A stretch of DNA of 64,000 nt, from positions 62,393,453-62,457,452 of the forward strand of contig CM049311.1 of the NCBI GenBank assembly GCA_026874595.1, given 5' to 3'. Of this stretch, positions 1 through 12,359 are shown piece after piece; the stretch's first letter is position 1; each line of letters opens with the position of its first letter. The notes under the pieces were generated by a model. The model was not told where the DNA came from, searched no databases, and saw nothing but the letters and a program-made list of their open reading frames with translations. Position numbers and translations under genes: made by a program. This DNA comes from Sipunculus nudus (taxonomy: Eukaryota > Annelida > Sipuncula > Golfingiida > Sipunculidae).

Positions 1-1803
1 GTTAACAGGGCACAAATCATAACTGCTGGACCTCGAATCTTCTAACTCGACATCCAGGGAGGTCCATGAAAATTCTCCTTGAAAACCAGGAATTAGGTCT
101 CTGTTACCCATATTCTTCAAGCTATGGGGCTCTGAAGTACCCCCTAAAATAATGGAAAATTTGATACAAAGGCTCAAGTATCTGAACAACTAATGCATCG
201 ATCACCATGATTCTTTGCATGGATATTCGTCATGGAATGTTTCATCACTTTCTGCAGACTGGTGGCGCCACCTGTATTTTTCAATTTTTTTCTCTATTTA
301 TGAGACCTTAAATATTAAAGATATGGTCATCTGTTAACAAAGCACAAATTGTGACAACTGGACCTAGAATCTTCTCTCTTAATATGCAGGGAGACCCATG
401 AAAAGTCTCTTTAGAAATCTGGAATAAGGTCTCTGTTATCCATATTCTTCGAGCTTTTGGCTCTGAAGTACCCCCCAGAATAATGGAAAATTTGATACAA
501 AAGCTCCAGTATCTGAACAACTAATGAGTGGATCACCATGATTCTTTGCATGCATTTTCAAATGAGGTCTCTGTTATCCATATTCTCTGAGCTATGAGGC
601 TTATAAGCACCCTTAGCATAATTGAAAATTAGATAAAAAGCAGGGCACAAATTATAACCATTGGACCTAGAATCTCCTAACTTAAAATCCAGGGAGGTCC
701 ATGAAAATTCTCCTTGAAAACCAGGAATTAGGTCTCTGTTACCCATATTCTTCAAGCTATGGGGCTCTGAAGTACCCCCCAAAATAATGGAAAATTTGAT
801 ACAAAGGCTCAAGTATCTGAACAACTAATGCATCGATCACCATGATTTTTTGCATGGATATTCGTCATGGAATGTTTCATCACTTTCTGCAGACTGGTGG
901 CGCCACCTGTATTTTTCAATTTTTTACCATTTTTTTCTCTATTTATGAGACCTTTAATATTAAAGATATGGTCATCTGTTAACAAAGCACAAATTGTGAC
1001 AACTGGACCTAGAATCTTCTCTCTTAATATGCAGGGAGACCCATGAAAAGTCTCTTTAGAAACCTGGAATAAGGTCTCTGTTATCCATATTCTTCGAGCT
1101 TTTGGCTCTGAAGTACCCCCCAGAATAATGGAAAATTTGATACAAAAGCTCCAGTATCTGAACAACTAATGAGTGGATCACCATGATTCTTTGCATGCAT
1201 TTTCAAATGAGGTCTCTGTTACCCATATTCTCTGAGCTATGAGGCTTATAAGCACCCTTAGCATAATTGAAAATTAGATAAAAAGCAGGGCACAAATTAT
1301 AACCATTGGACCTAGAATCTCCTAACTTAAAATCCAGGGAGGTCCATGAAAAGTCTCCTTGGAAACATGAAATCAGGTTTCTGTTACCCATATTCTATGA
1401 GCAATGGGGCTTATAAGCACACCCCAGAATATTTGAAAATTTGATACCAAAGTAGGGCACAAATCATAACGATTGGACCCAGAATCTTCTCACTTGGCAT
1501 CCTGAGAGTTCCTAAAAATTCACCCCTCCAAACCTGAAATTGGGGTACTGTGACCTATATTCTCAGAGTTTTGGGGTATGTTTGAGCATCCCAGAAGTAA
1601 TGAAAAATACTCACAAAATGCCAGGTTCCTCAGAAAAGGCGGGTTGGATTGTCATCAAATTTGGTGTGCTAATGGGTCTTGATAAACTTAAGCTAATATG
1701 CATGAATGATGATGCCACCTATATTATCTTAATTAGTTTCCTGTGCAAGGACATATTGTCAACATGTCAGTGGGCTGAGCGTCATGACCCATGAGTCACT
1801 TGT
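1..1803 (-). mobile_element. Family A non-autonomous element with tandem monomers, cut by the window edge
   Basis: Read on the - strand, the element begins near 1803 with the family A start signature (AGTGACTCATGGGTCATGAC followed by GCTCAGC) and runs left out of the window. Inside are monomers with the landmarks seen in the other copies: GGTGGCGCCACC beside CAGTCTGCAG, GGTAACAGAGACCT and AGATTCTAGGTCCA. Two perfect GGTGGCGCCACC palindromes lie at 261-272 and 896-907. A higher-order duplication of about 640 bp is visible: the stretch from about 1 to 640 recurs at about 640-1280 with few differences. Short open frames here are by-products of the repeat, not genes. The 3' end is not in the window. 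Confidence 0.75.
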
Positions 1804-4800
1804 TCAATTTAAACATAACCCCTTGATATAAACTCTTCTTGCATGCTTGAAGATCCCTGATGAAGTCTGATGATATTTTGTTTACAAGCAAAATTGCTTT
1901 TCCAGTCAACTTCTTAAAGATCAGATTCGCAAGCATTCATCGTTAGGTTTATGCATAGTTAAATTTCCAGCAGTATTCAGGGAATACCACTTGGTAAACA
2001 ATTCCAGTCATGCATCACCCCATGTTATTGCTTGGATCTTATTTATAAATGACGGTGAGATTTCACTGCAAAATGACTAACATGGACACTGAAAATACAT
2101 CATACATTATTCATCAATTAAACATTGATGAATAACATATTTGCATAAAAATACTTGCCTTATTTCAAAGTTTCATGGAGTATAAAGAAATAAAAAACAG
2201 ATTTATTTTATAGTCTGGTGAATACCCCAACTATCACTCAGACTGTGGTCACTGGTCATATATTCACGCCCCTTTTAAGCAATTAATGACCATTTATTTT
2301 GCAGGAAGGGTGGTTGCTCAAGGCAGGGACCACTGTATGTTCATTAAAAATATATCTGTAGTGCCAGATGAATTATGGCATAGATGATTGGCAGTACACT
2401 TGGTTATTCTCATGCAAGCATGAAAGTGTCAAATTAATGTTTAATCAGTACAATTTTAACAGATGTTACACTGTTACTATAAATAAATAAACTGCAACGA
2501 GGGCAGTTAGGTACAAAAGCTGGTCCACAGAGATCATTTGATTTAACATGAGGTCTTCTGTTAAAATACATATGCTGTCTTTATATTAAAATTATTCTGC
2601 TTTCTCTGAGATGGAATTTGCTTCTAAATATTTAATTAATGTTGTCATGTGATATTTATTTTTGTAGTTAGTTTCATATACACATATATGTATAAAACTA
2701 TATTCTTTAGTTTAGATAGTTTGTTATCTTAGTATGGTGAGATGATCTGAGTTAGGTATTTTTAAGGCCTTCAAAGGTTTTAATGAAATAAAAGTATCTT
2801 AAATAGATAGTGCAGTTATAGTTCCTGAAGAAAGTTGAAAACAGTTCTGATGGATAGTTGGTGTACTGTTCACTAAAGTTTTCATTCATCTTTTCTTATC
2901 CCGTGGAACACTTTAATCCCTGCATTTGCTGTATTCTTTGTGCTTGGTAAGTACTTTGGCTTGTTTCAGGGTATATGATGGTTCATCATAATCGTTGGGG
3001 CTCTGTGGTTTGTTTTATTTTATCCATCAGGTGACACTTTAATGGCAAATTTGTAATTACTGCAGCCCAGGATGTTGTTAATACCTCCACCAGGTGGCAT
3101 GTTCAAAATTTGGTGCTGGATGCACAATGCCATACCATGCTCTCATTGGTCTGATAACAATTCTTTGCTCTGTGCCAGCCCTGATGTTGGAGCCCAGAGA
3201 ATCTTGCTATGCAAAGCAGTGGTTAAAATAAAGGAGATCTTGTATAACTGCCCATTGAGGAGTGAAGATGAAATTATGACAGAATTCACGCTCATGTTAT
3301 AACTGCAGATTATAAACTCTGGATTTTACCTTGCCAAATGCATAGAAAATTTAAAATCCATGTTGCTTTATAATAACACATCATTCTCCTGGTATGGTTT
3401 CATCCTCATTCATAAGATAGTGACACCAGCATGGACTGTTAATGTATAAAAACCTCATCAGGTTCAGCTATCTTGTTTATGTGTAAATATATACCTATGC
3501 ATTGTTGGTTGCACACAGACCCTCTAGATTACATAAGACCAGAAGATGACAGTGCATAGAAAAGTAATTGTAGTGGATGGAATTTGCAGCCAGCCATACT
3601 GCCCTGATTCGGCAGTTTAAATTACAGCTGGGTTTGGTGTTAGCTTCTCAACAACGGTGCTAGACATCTTGATCAATACTCAATTCAATAGTTCACCATC
3701 TTAATCATGACCGTGTATCAGACACAGATCAGCGTTGTCATAATCTCACCAAAAGGGGTATTATTTTCATTAATGGTGGAGTCAGAGCTCCTAAGACAGG
3801 TGCCGGAACATCAATATGGTTCTCGGCCACTGTTTGCCTTGGCCTTGGGATTACAGCCAAAACAAGATGTAACATTGACTGGCTTCGCAGGGAAGCCCTG
3901 CGTTGGGAGGGAGTCCCTGCTAGGAATGTCTTACAGCACATTGGGTTCAATATGGGTGCAGCATGCTTTTTAATGCTGCAGCTGCCTGTAACACCAATCA
4001 ATGGTCAGGATGTTTGAACAGGCCATCGATTCTGTCTCCAGCAGCTGGTCATCAAGCAATACTGTTTAAATCTAAATCAGTAAATCTGCTCTACAAAGTT
4101 ATTTATCAACCTGCAGTGCAGAATAGTAATAGTCCACACTCTGTCTTGCTACATAATTTTTATCCGTCCATCAAAAAGTAGGACTATGTAACCACTTGTT
4201 TCACTGAATTATCTAATAAATAATGAATGTAACTCAAATAAGGAAAACTGGAGTTTTTAGCATGGTAAATCACATGATATATACCTGTATTTAATGTATT
4301 CAGCCTGAAGGAACATGCTACCATTAATAAATTCCTTTATTTTCCAGTTTATTGGAGTGTCAGATATTAAGCCATTTCTATCTTGTCTAATTATGTCATT
4401 GGGTAAAGAATTCAGAAATAAATATCATTTTAACTCGGCCACCTTTGCTGAAACAGAGTTTAACATTACTTTAAGAAAAGGGATTTCCTAATTCCATTAC
4501 CAAATATTTTAGTCATCTTATTTGATTCTGAATTAGAATTCAGGTTCTTCAAAAAGTCTGACTTTACCCAGATGTAGTTAGTTAATATAGTTCAAGATGA
4601 CATGTGCCAATTTTGGCCTTCCTTTTCTTCCCACTCTGTTGTAAACAGGTAGTACAGCTGTTTTGGTAAAGGGGTTTGTGCTTAAGCTTCAGCATCACCC
4701 CTCTTGGGTGATACAAATTCATTTATTTGCTGTTTTGTATACCAGGCTTATTTTCATTTAATGCCAATGTGGAATAGGGAAAAAATTGCATCAGTTATAG

Positions 4801-6493
4801 CCTACAGTTCTTGACACAGTTTTTGCTTCAATTTTTAACACATTCTATTGTTCTCAAGACTTTATCTTTTCAGCTACTACTCTAGAATACAGGCATCGGA
4901 CCAGATCTGTTCCCACATAAAGCTATCTAATATTATAGATATTTCATAATTCTTTTCTGCATAAATCAGTTTAAAAAATGCCTAAACCAAAGCAAATTCT
5001 TCTAAATGGTGCAGCATATCCTTAATAGATAAACACTGGCACCAAGGTAAATACAGGCACATCTAAGATGGGCATTTCAGGTACATACAGTAAATGACTT
5101 AAATCCTGCATTTTATGTGTGTGCTTCTGAGTCTGTAGTGTGCTAAATGATCATATCCTGTATGTTCATTGAAATTAGAAGTTTTTTCATTTTATTTTAT
5201 GATAAAATATTATACTTTATTTTTCACGTGACTGGTCACATACTGTAGAATCAGGTGGAGTCATGTTGTTAATAATATCCTTCAGAAGTAGGTGACTTTC
5301 AGTAGACATGGGGACTTCCATCATACTGCTATATTGTTTCAAAGGTGTACTTGTAATGATTAATACACCTGGCTGATTTACAGTATGAAATGTTACCATG
5401 GTGACTGGGAACAAGGGATCAATTCCTCAATGCAGTCGCAATTCTATCTTGCACCTGACTGTTTTGGTAGCACAGTGTTTGGCTCATAACAGCTCAAGCT
5501 GGTGTTCATGTTTATTTCATTAGAGCTGAGTCAAATAAGACAGCATATATCAATGTGAATAATTACATAGCCTCTGTTCTTTATTTCATATTAGTCAAGC
5601 TTGAGTTCAGAAGAGGTATGGATTTCCTACAGAGCTAGCATGATAGCTCTACTTAAATCTACTTACATTTAACATGAACTCATTTACAAATATGGATATA
5701 CAGGTGTATATATAACAAAACAAGTCATAACATTACAGGTTAATTGATGGTGCCATAACAAGAGCTTATTTAACCATAAAACAAATATTTCAGTATATTA
5801 TTCTGTTTTATTTATTTTTTTACCTAGAAGAATAATTATAATACCTGGTAATGGAGCAATTATTTTCATTTTTCATAATATATGGTTGATAGGTTTGAAG
5901 ACCGCTGTAAAACATAAAGATATAATTGGAAATGGGTTAATACATTAATATATATAATATTATTCATAATATAATATATATAAGACTAATAATAATATAA
6001 AATAAAATAACTTCATGGACATTATGTCCATAAAAAACCTTGAAGTATCATGCTTTAGCCTAACGCCCTCTTTTATATAGCTTTTCATGCTAAGCACTAA
6101 TATCCTTGGCTTGTTTTATATACCCTTGAATGATGTTCTTGTTGCACCATTGGGAAACTATTAGGGAGATCAAAAAGATAAACAAAGTTTAACAAGTCAA
6201 TTATTACTGCTTCAGGAAATCAAGGAAACAAATGAAAATTCATTTAATACCAAATTGGAAATTATTTTGCATTTCATAACTTTATGCTGTAAATGTTATT
6301 TTTCAGATATTTTAGTTCTAAGAAGCATATTTAACTTTAAAGCTCATAACAAGCACTCGAATTGTATTATATGAGTGATTGCAGGTTAAACTTCGCACAA
6401 TTAACATTTTTCAGACATTTTATTTCAATGATAAACAGACATGGTTTTCTGTTTTTGTGGTTCTCTATGGTTTGTATCATTTTATAATTGCAG
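1804..6493. other. AT-rich non-coding stretch, probably a synaptotagmin intron
   Basis: No exon with splice sites and a recognisable protein was found. It lies directly upstream of the first visible C2B exon, so it is most simply the end of a long intron. Positions about 3060-4180 are less AT-rich and hold short open frames on both strands (3707-3973 on +, 3738-4001 on -) that overlap each other and match no family I know; these may be remains of an old repeat. A patch of TA-rich simple sequence lies at about 5945-5995. Confidence 0.4.
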
Positions 6494-6611
6494 GAGAATA
6501 AACTAGGCGATATCTGCTTCTCTCTGCGCTATGTGCCAACGGCGGGTAAGCTGACCGTTGTCATCCTGGAGGCCAAGAACCTCAAAAAGATGGATGTTGG
6601 TGGGCTCTCAG
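6494..6611 (+). CDS. syt1: Synaptotagmin 1, exon for the start of the C2B domain
   Basis: The exon follows the acceptor TTTTATAATTGCAG and ends at the donor CTCTCAG|GTACAG. It encodes 39 residues starting [19 protein letters not shown] and ending KKMDVGGLS, the first strands and first half of calcium loop 1 of a synaptotagmin C2B domain. C2B binds Ca2+ and acidic phospholipids and works with SNARE proteins to trigger synaptic vesicle fusion. The Asp in KMDVGG corresponds to the first Ca2+ ligand of C2B. The exon ends after the first base of the next Asp codon (phase 1), so the second ligand is completed by the following exon. Upstream exons for the lumenal part, membrane segment and C2A were not found and are expected left of the window. 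Confidence 0.95.
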
Positions 6612-7789
6612 GTACAGTTGTGACACCTATTATCAAGATTAAAAAAACTGAACATTTATTTGATAAATAATAAAAAAGGGAAGTCAGAGCAGTAAAATAT
6701 AAATATCAAGGTGTTAAGTCTGTTTGTTTCTATAATAATATCCTTGTCATTAAATTAGGGTATGAATTTACTGATCATTTTAAAGCTTTTTTCCATGTTT
6801 ACAAAACAGGATATAGAAAAAATTACCAAAAAAAATCACATTTATTGGTGTAATTTCTAGAGATTCAACAGAAATGTAACATGCGAGTAACATCAACAAA
6901 ACTATGATATAAAGGTTAATTCTTACAACCTAATTCATTAAGAACATATTAGTATTCGAATTTCAGCAAATAAGTGCAGGTCAAACCAAGGAATTTTTCA
7001 AAACTAGATAATATCCAGTGTCCAACTTTTCACAAGACCTAGAGTGATTTTTATTGTGTATTACCAAATAGCAAATATGCACATAGATCATTTAGTTGGA
7101 ATTAATATTCTGTGAAATTTCAGGTAATTTTTTATTGCCATAGATGAATATTTTATTCTGCCAGAAACTCAGTCCTTAATTTATTGGTAACAAGAAGTAA
7201 GAATTATGCCATAATGTAGTTTAGAGTAACTTCATTGCCCTTTTTTAACCTCCTTTGTTTTCAGCTTGGCAGCTGGGTCTGCTGACCCCCTAGCAATGGT
7301 TATTTTACTATAATGTATTTGTTTTGTTTTTTATTAGCAGTATAAATATTTAGAATAACTTGATATGATCTGATCACCTATCTGTTATTATGAATGTAAT
7401 AGCACATCTCCTGTTGTATAGTTGATACCGTAATCACCTTTGTCAGGTAGAGAGTGATATTTTGTTACTTGTTTACAGTTATTAGTATTATTTGCATCAA
7501 TTTTGTTATAATTTGCACCTTACATTTATTTTCTTTTATATGATTAGAAAGTAGTACATGAATTTATTTTGCTTAAGCTTAAATTGCAAATTTTGAGTGA
7601 TGCACATAGTGCTTTCATTGATGATGAGCTAAGGTTAAGAAAATAAATAACACTTTTTTCCCTGTTGGGATTATTCCTAAAATATAATTAGAGTTCTTTT
7701 CCATCAACTTGAATTACAAGTTTATTGAGGATATTTGGGGTATGCATGTGAGCTGATATTGATGATGAGCTAGTTCCCGCCTCTTTTAG

Positions 7790-7923
7790 ATCCGTATGTG
7801 AAAATAGCACTGTACCAGAACACCAAACGTCTGAAGAAGAAGAAGACAACCATCAAGAAGAGGACCTTGAACCCGTACTACAATGAATCTTTTACTTTTG
7901 AAGTAGCATTTGAGCAGATACAG
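7790..7923 (+). CDS. syt1: Synaptotagmin 1, alternative middle C2B exon, version a
   Basis: Acceptor CCGCCTCTTTTAG, donor ATACAG|GTACAT; length 134 nt (2 + 44 codons). Joined to the upstream G it gives [15 protein letters not shown], then the polybasic run [10 protein letters not shown], then [20 protein letters not shown]. It supplies the second Ca2+-ligand Asp of loop 1 and the polybasic strand that in the family binds PIP2 and SNAREs. Against the exon at 10144 it differs at 8 of 44 residues, including QNT for LNG in the strand before the lysines, Arg for Cys, and Ala for Pro in VAFEQ. Vertebrate and fly synaptotagmin 1, as I recall them, have NGK and VPFEQ, so this version is the derived one. 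Same phases as the 10144 exon: using both would duplicate the strand, so mutually exclusive use is inferred. Confidence 0.93.
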
Positions 7924-10143
7924 GTACATTTGTGTTTCAGACGGACCAATGTTTTTTCCATTGTTCAACTGATATTCTCTCTTTCCCTTTTTAATCATGG
8001 AAGGTTCTTGTGGTCTCATGACTTTGATGATACATTTATACCAATGGTGAATGGTTATATTTGATTGAAAAGGTGAAAGTGGTATGCATTGAATCGTGAA
8101 ACAAAGAAATAAGGCATATCTTTAAAAAAATTCTGACCTCTCTTCTCAAAGGCCAGTTTAAAAGTATATTTCAGAGATTATTTATTACTCAAGATTTCTA
8201 TTTTTATGCCCCCGCCACAAAGTGGCCAGGGCATATAGTTTTACCCATGTCCGTCATTCCGTCATTCCGTCATTCCGAAAACAAACAGTTGTACGGACTT
8301 TTTTTTCGCAATGTCTGCAGATATTGGCCTGATTTTGGTGTGTGGGCAGATAATGACCAGTTACAGATCAAGTTCGCGTTTCGTCCCGGTTGACCTACTT
8401 TTGACCGTTTTACGGCTCCTAAACTTAGAAAATTTCATGAAAAATAGAAATTTTCATGACAAATACACATTTACGGACTTTTTTCGCAATGCCTGCAGAT
8501 ATTGGCCTGATTTTTGGTGTGTGGGCCGATAATGACCAGTTACAGATGGAGTTCGCGTTTCGTCCCGGTTGACCTACTTTTGACCGTTTTACGGCTCCTA
8601 AACTTAGAAAATTTCATGAAAAATAGAAATTTTATTGACAAATACACATGTACAGACTTTTTTTCGCAATGCCTGCAGATATTGGCCTGATTTTTAGTGT
8701 GTAGGCAGATAATGACCAGTTACAGATCGAGTTCGCATTTTGTCCCGGTTGACTTACTTTTGACCGTTTTACGGCTCCTAAACTTAGAAAAATTCATGAA
8801 AAATAGAAATTTTCATGACAAGTACACATGTACAGCCGTTTTTAGCCCTCAGCTCATAGGCTGATGGGCTATTGTCGTCACCCAAGCTGTCCGTCTGTCC
8901 ATCTGTCTGTCCGGTGTCTGTCCTTCCGTCCGTCCGTTCCGCGTCTGTTAACTTTTACCTTGTGAGGGGGATATCTCTAAAAGGATTCACCGTTGGAATT
9001 TTATTTCATCAGTGAAGATGTATATTGATAAAATCTCGATAAAGTTCAAGATGGGTGACCTTGACCCATTTTTCTACATTTTAGAGCTGATTATAGAAAA
9101 ACACTCAGAAGTTTATATCTCAGGAACCATTGTGGTGAATTTCACAAAACTTACTATGATCATTGGGACTGATGGTCTGTATGTGCTGCACAATTTTGGT
9201 GGCGCCACCTGCAATTTCTGATTTTTTAATGAAATTTTATCAGATTTTTTCAATTTTGGCCTTTTGTGCAGGATATCTCTAAAGGTATTCAACACAGGAA
9301 CTTCATTTCTTCAGTGCTATTGCATTATATGTACAAAATCTTGGTCAAGTTCAAAGATGGGTGATCTTGACCTACTTTTCAATATCACAGAGCTTAGTAT
9401 AGAAAAAAACTTAGGAGCTTATTTCTCAGGAAGCATTTGGTGGATTGTTATGAAACATGGTATATACCTCTCCAATTTAAATTTATAAATGATTATCAAC
9501 TTTTGCTAATATTATAGTTTCGCAATACAGTGCTTACAGATACTGGCCTAATGTTTGGTCTGTGGGCGCATAATGACCACTTACAGATCGAGTTCGCGTT
9601 TCGTCCCAGTTAACCTATTTTCACCATATGACAGATCCTGAACATAGAAAATTTCATGAAAGACAGAAATTTTCATGAAAAATGCACATATATGGACTTT
9701 TTTTCACAATGCCTGCAGATACTGGCCTGATTTTTGGTGTGTTGCTTGATAATGACCCTTTACAGATCGAGTTTGCATTTTGCCCTTGTTGACCTACTTT
9801 TGACCATACAACACTTCCTGAACTTAAAAAAATTAACAAAATTTAACAAATGTTTCTAATTTGCCCCAGGCGGGGGCATTCGTGTCGTTCCGACACATCT
9901 AGTTTATGATTAAGTCATTTATTTTTGCTTTTTCAAATTGGATGGCACACCTTTACAAGAAACACGGCACTTTAAAATTTTGATGTGCTTAAACTTTCAC
10001 CTTTTTTCTATTTTTTTGTAGGTTGCAATTCATTGCATGGAAATTTTTTGCTGTTGAACTAATCCACATTGCATGCTGCTAACTAAATATTTTTCTGGAT
10101 TTTTTATAATTTTTGTCTTCTTCAACTTCCTGAACCTTTCCAG
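7924..10143 (+). other. syt1: Intron between the two alternative C2B exons, holding a Helitron-like insertion
   Basis: This 2.2-kb interval separates the two versions of the middle C2B exon. Its core (about 8195-9902) is a repeat element described separately. Unique sequence remains at 7924-8190 and 9903-10143; the latter ends in a long T-rich tract just before the acceptor TTTCCAG of the second exon. No other coding sequence was seen. Confidence 0.7.
8195..9902 (+). mobile_element. Helitron-like non-autonomous element with internal tandem repeats of about 180 bp
   Basis: The left end carries ATGCCCCCGCCACAAAGTGG near 8207. The right end is GCGGGGGCATTC followed by a short hairpin (GTGTCG TTC CGACAC) and then ATCTAGT near 9900. 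A small hairpin about 10 bases before CTAG|T is the classic Helitron 3' end. Inside, units of about 180 bp repeat in tandem at about 8295-8830 (marker CTGCAGATATTGGCCTGATT, then GTCCCGGTTGACCTACTTTT) and again, more diverged, at 9520-9840. Between them is a segment with CTGTCCGTC-type runs and GGTGGCGCCACC at 9198-9209. No transposase or helicase frame is present. The exact 5' end (expected TC after host A) is not fixed. Confidence 0.7.
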
Positions 10144-10277
10144 ACCCTTACGTTAAGCTCTCGCTGATGCTCAATGGAAAGCGAATCAAAAAGAAGAAAA
10201 CCACCATCAAGAAGTGTACATTGAACCCATACTATAATGAATCATTCACATTCGAGGTTCCTTTTGAGCAGATTCAG
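10144..10277 (+). CDS. syt1: Synaptotagmin 1, alternative middle C2B exon, version b (canonical-like)
   Basis: Acceptor TGAACCTTTCCAG, donor ATTCAG|GTATTC; also exactly 134 nt with the same phases as the 7790 exon. With the upstream G it reads [45 protein letters not shown]. The NGK and VPFEQ positions match the usual synaptotagmin 1 sequence, so this is probably the ancestral form. It completes Ca2+ loop 1 and carries the polybasic strand. It joins in frame to the terminal exon at 12174. Confidence 0.94.
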
Positions 10278-12173
10278 GTATTCTTCCCATCAGGGGCTTT
10301 AGTTTTGTGTGTGTTTACTTTAGGCTGTTTCATCTGTGACCCTTGTGAAGAAAAACTACGAACACCCAGTTTGTTAGACCTAGCTCTGGCACTTAGACAT
10401 AGGCGTGACTGATCATCAGTGCAGTGTGTTGATTTGCGGTCCACGTTTTTTTTCAACTGCATATACTTCTGTATAAAAAATTCAAAGGATGCTGGGACTG
10501 CCCACATCACTGGTGATGTAGTTCTAGATCACTATTTGCGACAAATGTTGTTAGATTTGACTGATTTATGTTGACTGTACCTGCGTAGTTTACTCTAGAG
10601 CACCCCAAGTGTCACAGAGGTATAGCACCATCAACACAGGCACAGTACACTTGGCAGCCTCACCTGGTAGTTTCCACTAAACCTCACCAAATTTTTTTTT
10701 TCTAATTTTTTTCCACATGAGTATCCCCCACTGGGGATCAGTTTATTTTTCTATGCATGTGTACTAAAAGTTATATCTGTTGTTAGTGCTTTAGTTAGCA
10801 TGTTTCTACCTACAAGTGTTACTGGGTATATACTCTTTTATTATCTTTTAAGTATATTCTCAAGCAAAAACTTATCCACAGATCTCTTTGTTTATAATTT
10901 GTATAAAAATATAATTGAAATAAAAAAAAAATAATTGAATTTTTATTTTCACATATTATGGTACTTTATGTAGCAAAAAACTCTCAATGATTATGTGAAA
11001 TTTAACACAATTTACAAAGACTTTGACATGAAAGTTTTATTTAAGCATGAATCATACAAACTTATGTGAAAGATTTAATCAGTTCTTTATAATAAAATGA
11101 TTAACTTTTTCACCAGAAGAATGCAGCATGCCTTAATGTATGTTACTAAAATTGTCTTAGATGAATGAGTGAATGCATGTAGTAGAAGTTGGTGAATGTT
11201 GTGTTTGTATAATGATGTTAGTTGGTTGATTTATCACAGTTTGTGTGATACTAGCTGATCTCTCAGCTGTGCCCATGTGTTTTCAGGCATCAAAGATCAT
11301 ACCCATGAAAGTCTGTGATAGATTTGTGTTGTTATATATAGTTGAAATCAAATGAAACACTGAATAAGGATAATGGTCAGATTCCATAGGTACTTAAGTT
11401 GGAACTCTTCCTAGTCATAACCAGTGCCTGTAATAGCGTAGTATTTTTAATGAAAGAAAAATTCTGTCATGCTTTTGCTGAACTGTTTATACTATAAGGA
11501 GCATTTTCCAAATACTTCTTCTAAATTTGTCAGTTATCTTGATATTTTAATGCTACATATTGCAATGTACAGTATCTCAAAAGTTTCTGATGATATTATA
11601 TGTTTTTGGTGACTCCATATAAGTTGAATCATTTGTTAAAATTAACAGGAGGCTTAATTTTTTCACAAATTTTGTGGTGTTACCAGTAGCCATTTTTTTA
11701 CCATAATAATTTCATGTAAATCTATCACGGATTGTCTGTGTGAAATATTTCACTCCAGTAGGCATGTAAGAGAATAGTATTTGTTTGAGATTGTGTGGAA
11801 TTTTGGCTTTTAGGTAGCATATGGTAGTTTTACCATATATAATATTGTGACAGTGGTAGCCTTCAGTGAAGATTCAAAAGTCTTTGTAAAATTTTTGTCA
11901 TGTATATTTCAAATAAATTAACAGTCAAGTAATATATGTCCAGCTGTACCCTTTAATTAAATGACGTCAGTTAATATTAATCTTCATTCTTCTCACTGCT
12001 GAACAATCCTTTATCTTAAATACCTATCTAACTCATATAAAATGTTACTTTTGAGATTCAAATTTTGACATTTGAAGTGGAATACTATGCAGTTAATTAA
12101 TATAAAAATAAGATTTTCAGAAAAATTAGTTTGAATTTCTCTGGAATGTTTTGTTTTTGTCTTGCCCTTACAG
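10278..12173 (+). other. syt1: Synaptotagmin intron before the terminal exon
   Basis: This 1.9-kb AT-rich interval has no coding sequence or recognised repeat. It contains a T-rich tract just before the acceptor at 12171-12173 and a TGACGTCA palindrome near 11964. Its size places the whole alternative-exon cluster within about 6 kb. Confidence 0.7.
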
Positions 12174-12359
12174 AAGGTGACCTTGATCATCACTGTCGTG
12201 GATTATGATCGTATCGGTACATCAGAGCCTATCGGCCGCATCGTGCTGGGGTGCAACTCAACGGGCACAGAACTGCGACATTGGAGTGACATGCTGGCGA
12301 ACCCGAGGAGGCCTATAGCTCAGTGGCACACTCTGCAGGACATGCCAGAGAAGAATTAA
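12174..12359 (+). CDS. syt1: Synaptotagmin 1, terminal C2B exon and stop
   Basis: Acceptor TTGCCCTTACAG; 61 codons and a TAA ending at 12359. It begins [20 protein letters not shown], contains [20 protein letters not shown] and ends [17 protein letters not shown] holds the two loop 3 Ca2+-ligand Asp residues; the position that is the fifth Asp in mammals is Glu here (SEPIG), as I recall it also is in insects, so this is not a defect. The NPRRP arginines and the WHTL motif are the conserved bottom-face and docking features of synaptotagmin C2B. The tail after WHTLQ is only seven residues and lacks the longer acidic tail of vertebrate synaptotagmin 1. Confidence 0.96.
   Translation, partial: KVTLIITVVDYDRIGTSEPIGRIVLGCNSTGTELRHWSDMLANPRRPIAQWHTLQDMPEKN

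Noticed and set aside
308-1165. Repeated - strand proteins beginning MFRYWSFCIKF
   Set aside because: They lie wholly within family A monomers and recur at 43244-43438 on the other strand; no splice sites, domains or start context.
3707-4001. Overlapping open frames on both strands as a gene
   Set aside because: No recognisable domain, no splice sites in phase with the synaptotagmin exons, and both strands are open in the same place.
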